IMG/VR virus record: IMGVR_UViG_3300047393_000041
Span: 64,001-115,882 of that record
Strand: one strand, 5' to 3'
Source: a virus
DNA length: 51,882 nucleotides
The position numbers and the translations under genes were made by a program. The number at the start of each line of letters is the position of its first letter. Position 1 is the first letter of the stretch. The notes under the pieces were generated by a model. The model had not been told where the DNA came from and made no database searches. It saw nothing but the letters and a program-made list of their open reading frames with translations. This document shows positions 46,287 through 51,882 of the stretch, in pieces.

Positions 46287-47027
46287 TTAAGGTCTATATT
46301 GAATATAATAATAACCTGAACCTACTGGAGGTGTAAGAACTGGTGTTCCAGCTACTCCATTACAAACATATATTTTTTGCCATGTTCCATATCCTGCACC
46401 ATCAATATCAAATTTACCAGTTAATGAACCATAATAATTTTCTACAACATAAGGAACCATTCTATTATAATAGTTTGTAGTTATTCCAGATGTAGCAGAT
46501 AAATATGTATTGATTAAACTATCAAGTTCATCATATCTTACATAGTTTGTATCAAGATATAAAGCTAATGCACATAATGTATCTATTGTAGCTTGAAGCA
46601 TAGCATGTGTTCCTGAAGAAGGTGTTATAGAAGGTGTTGCATCTGTAAGACATTTTACATCATAATCAGCTTCAATTACATCTAGCTTACCATCAATCAC
46701 TACTATATCGGCAACAATACTATCTATTTGTAACTGAAGGCTACAAGCAGCTTGTATAAGAGCTTTTGATATATCTACAATAGTTATATCTCCAGAGATA
46801 GGAAGAAATGAACTCACAAGAGTACATATAGTTATACCAGTAAGATCTATCTTTATACCTGTTCCATTTAATGCAGATACAAGATATGTAGTTATAGCTT
46901 GTTCTACATGTGATAAAGAATCACCTGTTTGAATTCCTAAAGTAGGAATATCTATTCCTGTATATTTAACACATTGATCACTTGTAGTTTCAATGCATCC
47001 ATTATAACAATTTTGGCAATTAGACAT
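46287..47027 (-). CDS. Tail/fibre structural protein with CxxC anchor
   Basis: This 246-residue protein begins MSNCQNCYNGCIETTSDQCV and contains IDIPTLGIQTGDSLSHVEQA, the same Cys-cluster plus GDSL-x-x-V layout as the N-terminus of fibre A. This points to a shared attachment to the virion. A helical middle (LQLQIDSIVADIVVIDGKLD) and a region THAMLQATIDTLCALALYLD follow. The last 80 residues (YYNRMVPYVVENYYGSLTGK, GYGTWQKIYVCNG) look like a small beta-rich tip ending YYYIQYRP. It precedes fibre A by 48 bp and could be a fibre base or a short fibre. No catalytic motif is visible. Confidence 0.7.
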   Translation of the reverse strand: MSNCQNCYNGCIETTSDQCVKYTGIDIPTLGIQTGDSLSHVEQAITTYLVSALNGTGIKIDLTGITICTLVSSFLPISGDITIVDISKALIQAACSLQLQIDSIVADIVVIDGKLDVIEADYDVKCLTDATPSITPSSGTHAMLQATIDTLCALALYLDTNYVRYDELDSLINTYLSATSGITTNYYNRMVPYVVENYYGSLTGKFDIDGAGYGTWQKIYVCNGVAGTPVLTPPVGSGYYYIQYRP

Positions 47028-47039
47028 ATTATATTTATT

Positions 47040-47717
47040 TTATAGTGTTATTGTTGTTGTTGTGGTTGTAGTAGCTGGACAAGATCCTTCTGTAAAAATA
47101 ACTTGAGGATTATTGTAAGTTACTGATAATGGATTTAATTCTGTAGTAATATCACTTACACTTCCGCTTCCTCCAAATCCCATCCACCAGAAATACCATC
47201 TTTCTGGATAATATATATTATTGTAATTTAATGTTGCAGAAGCAGTAAAATCACTTTGTGTATCATATATATCTCCTTGATATGTAGGATAACCCTCTCC
47301 ATCTAATCCTGTAAAAGTAATAGTACCACTAGTCATAAATGATGCATCAAATGTACTGATGTTTACACAAATAGATAAAGGAAATAAAGCTACTGTAGTA
47401 GTAGTAGTTGTAGTTAACATTCCTTCAGGTGTAACTATAGGTTTAATATTGCAACCTAAAGTTAATAACTTAACTTTACTTGCAATTCTATTTATAGACA
47501 CATCACATATATAATTAGGATTATAATTCTTATATGTTAATATTCTTCTATACGCAATTAGTTGAATCATTATTCCAGCAGGAACAGACTGATTCAACAT
47601 AAATGTAATATTATTAAATAGACCATTAGCATAATACGCTAATTTACAATCTATCTCTTCAATCAAGTTAGGAATGTTTGCACATTCAGGGCAATTAGTT
47701 AGTCTAGGTGATAACAT
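47040..47717 (-). CDS. Tail protein with conserved N-terminal domain and terminal poly-Thr
   Basis: The N-terminal 95 residues of this 225-residue protein (LTNCPECANIPNLIEEIDCK, then AYRRILTYKNYNPNYICD) resemble a domain that I recall from crAss-like tail proteins. TTTTTTTVALF (residues of about 104-112) links it to a bead of about 100 residues (GLDGEGYPTYQGDIYDTQSD, YPERWYFWWMGFGGSG) ending in GSCPATTTTTTTITL. The protein therefore stops in a naked poly-Thr tract, as if a further bead had been lost or is joined by other means. No enzyme motif is seen. Spacing to neighbours is short (9-12 bp). Confidence 0.7.
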   Translation of the reverse strand: MLSPRLTNCPECANIPNLIEEIDCKLAYYANGLFNNITFMLNQSVPAGIMIQLIAYRRILTYKNYNPNYICDVSINRIASKVKLLTLGCNIKPIVTPEGMLTTTTTTTVALFPLSICVNISTFDASFMTSGTITFTGLDGEGYPTYQGDIYDTQSDFTASATLNYNNIYYPERWYFWWMGFGGSGSVSDITTELNPLSVTYNNPQVIFTEGSCPATTTTTTTITL

Positions 47718-47726
47718 AATTTGATA

Positions 47727-47822
47727 TTATTTATTTAACTTACCTGCACAAGTTGCGCATAGTCCATCTTTCAATTGACATCCACATCCCACATTAGCTC
47801 CGCATGAATTACATTGTGCCAT
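47727..47822 (-). CDS. Cys-rich mini-protein, 31 residues
   Basis: ATG at 47822 encodes MAQCNSCGANVGCGCQLKDG and LCATCAGKLNK, ending in TAA. Six Cys are arranged CxxC, CxC, CxxC, consistent with a zinc-binding knuckle or a disulfide-bonded miniprotein. It starts 2 bp after the stop of the 187-residue gene. That gene itself ends in a Cys-Gly-Cys motif (NNCGCSGNNYQ), so the two may interact. The function is unknown. Its location inside the tail operon supports a real gene despite its size. Confidence 0.62.
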   Translation of the reverse strand: MAQCNSCGANVGCGCQLKDGLCATCAGKLNK

Positions 47823-47824
47823 GA

Positions 47825-48388
47825 TTAATAAAAGTTTAATTGATAATTATTTCCAGAACATCCACAGTTATTTTTTATAAAACTATCTAACATATTATTT
47901 GCTTGAATATATAATTTATTAGATTCAAAATCTGCACAGTTATTAGCTGCAGCAATTGATCCTTGTATAAAGAAATTAATTGTATTCAATGTTACAGTTG
48001 ATTGTGTTTTGATAGCTCTATCGCATTCCATAAGATCTAATTTAAGAAAAGCTCTATCGAACTTCTCTTGTATTTTATCTGTACGCATTATTGTTCTCTC
48101 TACAAAGTTTAAATATGCAGGAGCAACAGAATATTTTAATCTGTATATTCCATCAGGTAAAGGTTGTTCATTACCCACTTCAGTAATACCAAGATCTACA
48201 GAATTAAATAAATTATATGAATTTACAACAAAAGGAAGTACAGCTATACCAAAACTTGGTACAGTTATTTCAATTGTTGGAGTAGTTACAATAGGTGGAT
48301 CATCAGGGTAAGTTGAAGTATCAATCACTCCTAAAGTTAATACATTATATGTAGGGATTACTGTTATATCTAATTTTAAATCTGCCAT
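47825..48388 (-). CDS. Conserved tail-module structural protein
   Basis: This 187-residue protein has an N-terminal beta-rich half (IEITVPSFGIAVLPFVVNSY, LPDGIYRLKYSVAPAYLNFV) and a helical half (TDKIQEKFDRAFLKLDLMEC, NNCADFESNKLYIQANNMLD) ending CGCSGNNYQLNFY. The PDGIY-x-x-KYSV motif occurs in proteins that I recall from crAss-like tail modules, but no function is documented to me. It follows the strong terminator at 48407-48445. Its transcription therefore needs readthrough or a promoter that I cannot see in the 89-bp gap. Confidence 0.68.
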   Translation of the reverse strand: MADLKLDITVIPTYNVLTLGVIDTSTYPDDPPIVTTPTIEITVPSFGIAVLPFVVNSYNLFNSVDLGITEVGNEQPLPDGIYRLKYSVAPAYLNFVERTIMRTDKIQEKFDRAFLKLDLMECDRAIKTQSTVTLNTINFFIQGSIAAANNCADFESNKLYIQANNMLDSFIKNNCGCSGNNYQLNFY

Positions 48389-48406
48389 GGTTTTATATTA
48401 AGAAGT

Positions 48407-48445
48407 TAATAAAAAGGGGAGAGAGTGTTTTACTCATCTCCCCTT
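48407..48445 (-). terminator. Strong rho-independent terminator after the 395-residue structural gene
   Basis: On the minus strand AAGGGGAGA pairs with TCTCCCCTT (nine perfect pairs). It is extended by GAGT/ACTC after a one-base bulge, with loop AAAAC and a following TTTTATTA tract. This is the most stable simple hairpin in the window and separates the capsid genes from tail/fibre genes. Confidence 0.9.
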
Positions 48446-48477
48446 AGTATTAGGAATTTATTATTTTCTACTTATCC

Positions 48478-49665
48478 TTAAGGAATGTTAGTAGAAGTTG
48501 TTGTAGTTGTTGCAGGAGCAGCAGTACTAGTAGTTGTAGTTGTAATAACACAACCGTTGTTAGCATCAATTAAACCTAAAGCAGCTGCTAATACAGTTTC
48601 GATTGCAGCAGCAATACCACTAAACAAACCTCCTCCGATAGGAGTAGCAGCATTTGGAGCAGCGATGATCACTGTACTATCTTCTTGAATATAATCACCC
48701 CATTGGTAAGCAGACTTATCAAGTTCATTGAATTTAATATAGTAAGTATCATAAGTTACACCACCTGAAACATAAGTTTCAAAGTTTTCATTGTAACCAT
48801 TCATTCTATATAAATGTTTCAAGTAACCTGCTTGGTAGCTATAGAAGTTTTTCTCTAATTGAGCAATCTCTGCAGATTGACCTGTTGGATAAGAAGCACG
48901 TTGAGTAATAGCTGTAGTTGCAACAAGGTTACAAGCATCAGCAACAATAAAGTCAGCAGTAGTAGCTGGACCAGAATATACAAAAGTTCTAAAAGACATT
49001 CTGTCATATTCAAAAGGGAATGCAGCAACATCACATGGTTGACCATATTTTGTTAAAGGTTTTCCTGTAATACGTAAAATAGTTCCACCTACATTTTCAA
49101 ATGTATAGAATGTGTTAAAACTAATATTATCAGGATTGATACCAGGAGCTTGTGCAGTTAATTTAGCAATCAACTCATTGATTAATACATTAGGATCTGT
49201 ATCAGCACATGGATCACCACCACAATCACAACAAGGTGCTTGGATAGTTACTGAACGTGTGAATCCATTGAAATACAATGTATCAATATAAGAAGAATGT
49301 GCACGTAAAGTTAATGTTAATGTGTCTCCACATTGAGCAGTAAAGTTAGTTACATCAGTAATTTGGTTTGCTGCTGTTGGGCAACCTACCACTTTGTACC
49401 ATTCAGATACATTAGATCCTGTAGAAGAAATTCTATCAGATCTTTTAGATGCTTGAAGGTAAGTGTTTTGTCTACCTTGTGCAATGTAGAAATAAGGATT
49501 AGCAGTAGCAATATTAGTAGCATCTACAGCAACATATTTACTGCTAAAAATACCTACTTGACCTGCGGTAAGGTCTTGTGTTGAGATTGCTCCCATACCA
49601 GAGCTAGGAAGAGTAGTCTGTCCTACTGGAACCACAAATAATGTGGTTAATGAAAAATCAGCCAT
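48478..49665 (-). CDS. Abundant structural protein candidate with C-terminal poly-Thr tail
   Basis: This 395-residue protein opens MADFSLTTLFVVPVGQTTLP and has beta-rich domains with a Cys cluster near residue 140-150 (CCDCGGDPCAD). A helical region (AEIAQLEKNFYSYQAGYLKH, LYRMNGYNENFETYVSGGVT) and a hydrophobic Ala-rich stretch (SGIAAAIETVLAAALGLIDA) follow, then VITTTTTSTAAPATTTTTST at the end. The richer use of GCA/GTA/ACA codons and the dedicated strong terminator suggest high expression, such as a decoration or tail-shaft protein. It lies third after the capsid gene. I do not recognise a named family with certainty. Confidence 0.72.
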   Translation of the reverse strand: MADFSLTTLFVVPVGQTTLPSSGMGAISTQDLTAGQVGIFSSKYVAVDATNIATANPYFYIAQGRQNTYLQASKRSDRISSTGSNVSEWYKVVGCPTAANQITDVTNFTAQCGDTLTLTLRAHSSYIDTLYFNGFTRSVTIQAPCCDCGGDPCADTDPNVLINELIAKLTAQAPGINPDNISFNTFYTFENVGGTILRITGKPLTKYGQPCDVAAFPFEYDRMSFRTFVYSGPATTADFIVADACNLVATTAITQRASYPTGQSAEIAQLEKNFYSYQAGYLKHLYRMNGYNENFETYVSGGVTYDTYYIKFNELDKSAYQWGDYIQEDSTVIIAAPNAATPIGGGLFSGIAAAIETVLAAALGLIDANNGCVITTTTTSTAAPATTTTTSTNIP

Positions 49666-49689
49666 TGTTTATTTATTTAAATTAATAGT

Positions 49690-50421
49690 TTATTCGTTTG
49701 TTTGTATTCTGTAAGCTGCATTTTGTACAGCAGATTGATTTTCTGTATACATTGCTAAATTTTGAACTGTAAGATCTAAAAGTTCATCTTCTAGATATGT
49801 TTCTAATTCGCAATTTGTATTAATAGATGGATTACCATCTAACATTATATATCCTTCTTTATTAATATAATCAGGATAACGCATGTACATTATTTGTATA
49901 TTCTTAGGAGTAAATGTCCCATCTGTAAATATACTGATTTCATCAGATGACAAAAAATTAAATGTTTCTTGATATTCAAATGAAGGTTTATAATGATCAT
50001 TGTTTAATATAAATTGTAGATCACCATGTTTTGCAAGATCTCTATTAATCCATATCTTTCTATCTATACATCTACCTTTATCAGCTAATACATAACTATC
50101 TACATAAAACATATACTTTGGTTCTAATGTATGAATATTAGCAGCCCACTGATTCAAATTAGAATCTTTTACCGTTAAAGGCAAAGGCTGATGATTGTAA
50201 TTCATCACTAAACTCTGAAGATCTTCATAACGCTTTTTAAATGAGTCCATGCCCATTCCATTAGCAACACTTATACCATCAACTTTTTGTTTTATTAATT
50301 TAATCTGAGCTTCATTTAAAGCTAAGATTTTATCTTCTAATTGAATTTGTTGATGTGCATTAGTTGATAGTTTATTTAGTTTCTGATCAATCTTGTACAA
50401 TAAACTATCTACTGGGATCAT
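49690..50421 (-). CDS. Ring/adaptor-type connector protein
   Basis: The N-terminus of this 243-residue protein is a long helical region (SLLYKIDQKLNKLSTNAHQQ, LALNEAQIKLIKQKVDG), followed by a beta-rich middle (YMFYVDSYVLADKGRCIDRK, KPSFEYQETFNFLS). The C-terminal helix is preceded by NTNCELETYLEDELLDLTVQ. The C-terminal pattern resembles the protein at 38284-39012, and both fit head-tail connector rings. The position between capsid and tail genes agrees with a ring attached to the portal. The specific ring is not determined. It starts 28 bp after the upstream stop, beyond a hairpin. Confidence 0.65.
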   Translation of the reverse strand: MIPVDSLLYKIDQKLNKLSTNAHQQIQLEDKILALNEAQIKLIKQKVDGISVANGMGMDSFKKRYEDLQSLVMNYNHQPLPLTVKDSNLNQWAANIHTLEPKYMFYVDSYVLADKGRCIDRKIWINRDLAKHGDLQFILNNDHYKPSFEYQETFNFLSSDEISIFTDGTFTPKNIQIMYMRYPDYINKEGYIMLDGNPSINTNCELETYLEDELLDLTVQNLAMYTENQSAVQNAAYRIQTNE

Positions 50422-50436
50422 ATGCTTTTATATTTT

Positions 50437-50464
50437 TAAAACTAGCTACTTAAATAGCAGCTAG
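50437..50464 (-). terminator. Hairpin with short U tract overlapping the stop of the post-capsid gene
   Basis: On the minus strand CTAGCTGC pairs with GTAGCTAG (eight pairs including one G-U), with a 7-nt loop containing the TAA stop, followed by TTTTAAAAAT. It is probably a partial terminator that reduces expression of downstream genes. Confidence 0.5.
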
Positions 50465-51418
50465 TTTTTTAGTTTTTAATTTTTGTTCTAATATCAATAA
50501 CTCATCTTGGTTATCATCATCAGCTAAGAATCTAATTAAATCATCTTCATCTTTTGCCACTTCATATTCACCTTCATAAACTTTACCATTAGGTTTAATT
50601 CTATATACTGAATGTGCTGTAGCTTGTTTAACAAGATCTCTAATGTGAAGTAAATCATCTTTCATGTTAGCAAATCTGTTAAACACTTCAACTGGATTTA
50701 AGCCTGAATATTTACCATTCTTAAATTCTGTTTGTTTTAACATGTTATCTACTTGATTGTAAACAACTTCTTCTTTTGTTTCTTCTGTTACTGGAAGACC
50801 TAAAAGTCTTGCAACTTTTTTCTTCTTATCAGGAGTCATAGAATCAAACATTACAATTGCTTTATTAATCAATTGTTTTTTCTTAAATATTACAGCATTT
50901 TCAATTTCATCATCTACAACATAAAACTGTGTGTCAGCAGGATATTCTCCTCTTTCCCAAGCTTGATGACTTGATGCAATTGTAGGGTGTACTCTCAACC
51001 ATGAAAAAGCTATTTCTTGAAAAGGAACTGATAGATCAAAGAAATTATCACCATCTAATAATTTAACTGATTGCACATGTGACTGATCATTCGTAGAAGT
51101 TGATAAACCATAGTTCCAGAATTGTGAACGAGGTCCTAAATCAATATCTCCTAAATCATATTCAAGTTTTGTCTTAAGAGCTCTAACTCTTTCAATTTCT
51201 AATTCTCTTTCTAAAGGATCTGAGATTCGTTTAATATAAGCAGCATTTTCATCTAATCCTGTTCTATACTTACCATCTAATTCTTTATACGGATACTTGA
51301 AAACTCCTGTTCCAGGGATTCTTGTCATTCCTTTTTGTGCTAGTCCACTATCCATTGTCTGAAGTTGTGAGCTATTGAATTCTCTTTTTATTGTAGAGAT
51401 TTTACCTGTCTTTGCCAT
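50450..51418 (-). CDS. Conserved capsid-module protein following the tRNA
   Basis: This 322-residue, charged, mostly helical protein starts MAKTGKISTIKREFNSSQLQ and has FKYPYKELDGKYRTGLDENA, GPRSQFWNYGLSTSTN and FSWLRVHPTIASSHQAWERG. The C-terminus is acidic then basic (DEDDLIRFLADDDNQDELLI). It lacks membrane segments and known catalytic motifs. Conserved proteins directly after the major capsid gene in crAss-like phages include auxiliary capsid proteins, so an auxiliary capsid or internal role is plausible. It starts 36 bp beyond the tRNA, so mRNA and tRNA are likely parts of the same primary transcript, needing processing. Confidence 0.7.
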   Translation of the reverse strand: MAKTGKISTIKREFNSSQLQTMDSGLAQKGMTRIPGTGVFKYPYKELDGKYRTGLDENAAYIKRISDPLERELEIERVRALKTKLEYDLGDIDLGPRSQFWNYGLSTSTNDQSHVQSVKLLDGDNFFDLSVPFQEIAFSWLRVHPTIASSHQAWERGEYPADTQFYVVDDEIENAVIFKKKQLINKAIVMFDSMTPDKKKKVARLLGLPVTEETKEEVVYNQVDNMLKQTEFKNGKYSGLNPVEVFNRFANMKDDLLHIRDLVKQATAHSVYRIKPNGKVYEGEYEVAKDEDDLIRFLADDDNQDELLILEQKLKTKKLAAI

Positions 51419-51453
51419 AATGTAGTTTAATTAATAATGTTTGGTTTTATTAG

Positions 51454-51527
51454 TTGCGTGGGATGGATTCGAACCACCGACCTCTAGGTTATGAGCCTAG
51501 CGAGCTAACCGCTGCTACTACCACACG
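51454..51527 (-). tRNA. tRNA with anticodon CAU (Met or Ile2), irregular D arm
   Basis: The minus strand folds as a 74-nt tRNA. The acceptor CGTGTGG pairs with CCACGCA except for a C1-A72 mismatch. The anticodon arm is CTAGG-CTCATAA-CCTAG (five perfect pairs, anticodon CAT at 51493-51491). The T arm is GGTGG-TTCGAAT-CCATC, and the discriminator is A, with no encoded CCA. The D arm is weak: TAGC faces GCTC with a mismatched first pair and one extra base before it. The C1-A72 mismatch is an initiator tRNA trait, yet the anticodon stem lacks the three G-C pairs. It could serve as elongator Met, initiator, or lysidine-modified Ile tRNA. It lies between capsid genes, so it is probably cut from the structural transcript. 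Confidence 0.85.
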
Positions 51528-51529
51528 AG

Positions 51530-51731
51530 TTGTAGAGTGGTCCCACCGAAGGAACCTGAACATGGATACTATCCATTTCAACACTCTGTCACTTAGTTAC
51601 GTTGCTATGCAAGAGGCTTGACTAAGTATATTTGAGATCAATCCCCTCTAGGAGGGAGAGGAGGTGAGGGGATCTTTCTCGGAAATATTGAGTTACTCTG
51701 GGACGCTGTTCTTATGGATAGCGTAGTAACT
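51530..51731 (-). ncRNA. Structured non-coding stretch between capsid gene and tRNA
   Basis: About 200 bp without an open frame hold at least five inverted repeats, far more G/C rich than the surroundings. The stems (plus-strand positions) are: 51691-51697 with 51725-51731 (AGTTACT/AGTAACT), enclosing ACGCT/AGCGT (51703-51707, 51720-51724); 51641-51648 with 51666-51673 (ATCCCCTC/GAGGGGAT); 51591-51597 with 51621-51627 (ACTTAGT/ACTAAGT); and a three-way junction closed by 51534-51538 with 51583-51587. The junction contains GGTCCC/GGAACC and TGAA-ATGGA/TCCAT-TTCA hairpins. No U tract follows the main stems, so it is not a simple terminator. It may be a phage RNA, a processing or stability element, or a regulator of the next gene. 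I recognise no known family. Confidence 0.6.
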
Positions 51732-51742
51732 ACTCTTTATTT

Positions 51743-51882
51743 TTAGAATTGTGGAATTTCCTCAATCAACACAGTTCTTGACAAATCTTCAATAAATACA
51801 TCACATCTGTCTTTCATCCAGATTTCGTATCCTGGGAATTTGTTAGCACTTGACATACCTTGAGATTTAGCAAAACCTAAGT
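51743..51882 (-). CDS. C-terminus of putative major capsid protein
   Basis: The last 46 codons of a minus-strand gene are present, reading GFAKSQGMSSANKFPGYEIW and ending VLIEEIPQF before TAA. The rest lies beyond the right edge. Position upstream of the connector and tail genes in a crAss-like order, and resemblance of this ending to crAss-like major capsid proteins as I recall them, suggest the HK97-fold capsid protein. The frame is open to the edge in standard code. Without the N-terminal part the identity remains probable, not certain. It is followed by the structured non-coding stretch, which may protect this abundant mRNA's 3' end. Confidence 0.62.
   Translation of the reverse strand, partial: LGFAKSQGMSSANKFPGYEIWMKDRCDVFIEDLSRTVLIEEIPQF

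Noticed and set aside
51530-51640. A second tRNA or tmRNA upstream of the CAU tRNA
   Set aside because: GGTTCC and a three-way junction are reminiscent of tRNA parts, but no 7-bp acceptor, proper T loop or anticodon arm can be assembled.
51640-51675. Simple rho-independent terminator for the capsid gene
   Set aside because: The ATCCCCTC/GAGGGGAT stem has a 17-nt loop and is followed on the minus strand by TGATCTC, without a U tract.

Overview
The window is a contiguous piece of a large, AT-rich tailed-phage genome. It is best explained as a crAss-like phage (order Crassvirales) infecting a member of the Bacteroidota. The strongest evidence is a 4044-residue protein carrying the DFDID catalytic motif of crAss-like virion RNA polymerases. 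That protein lies beside other giant virion cargo-type proteins, a muzzle-type tail protein preceded by a ring-type protein, and the apparent C-terminus of the major capsid protein at the right edge. Candidate promoters fit the Bacteroidota pattern (TTTG, about 20 bp, TAnnTTT[G/A]). No Shine-Dalgarno rule was needed to place starts. I see no plasmid, transposon, CRISPR or host gene.

Every supported gene lies on the minus strand, so transcription runs right to left. (1) 51882-48478: end of the putative major capsid protein, a strongly structured non-coding stretch, one tRNA with anticodon CAU, and three structural proteins closed by a strong terminator. (2) 48388-40420: tail and fibre proteins, including a fibre with 51-bp YadA-like repeats and several small proteins assembled from Cys-containing bead domains joined by poly-threonine linkers, ending at another strong terminator. 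(3) 40298-31615: a separately promoted metallophosphoesterase, a ring/adaptor candidate, a small conserved protein, a ring-1-like protein and the 1734-residue muzzle. (4) 31605-5466: a muzzle-associated protein and the virion cargo set. The cargo comprises an 812-residue protein with an HEGNH zincin motif, 1030- and 897-residue cargo proteins, the giant RNA polymerase, and a 1595-residue protein with a RecB-like PD-(D/E)XK nuclease signature; it ends at a terminator. (5) 5306-1: a lysis and adsorption block with a coiled-coil membrane protein, a spanin-like protein, a short fibre-related protein, a holin, a GH24 lysozyme, a 45-residue basic protein, a collagen-like fibre, a second YadA-type fibre, and the start of a small fibre-associated protein that runs off the left edge.

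Taken together this is the late module. The capsid and ring proteins build the head and connector, the muzzle and fibres build the tail, the cargo is likely packaged and ejected with the DNA (RNA polymerase, nuclease, peptidase-like domains), and the lysis genes release progeny. The least explained parts are the structured RNA between the capsid gene and the tRNA, the shuffled poly-Thr bead proteins (one set fused to the muzzle), and the nuclease signature inside a likely ejected protein. Stop codons are strikingly uniform: 32 of the 33 visible stops are TAA, one is TGA in an ATGA overlap, and none is TAG.
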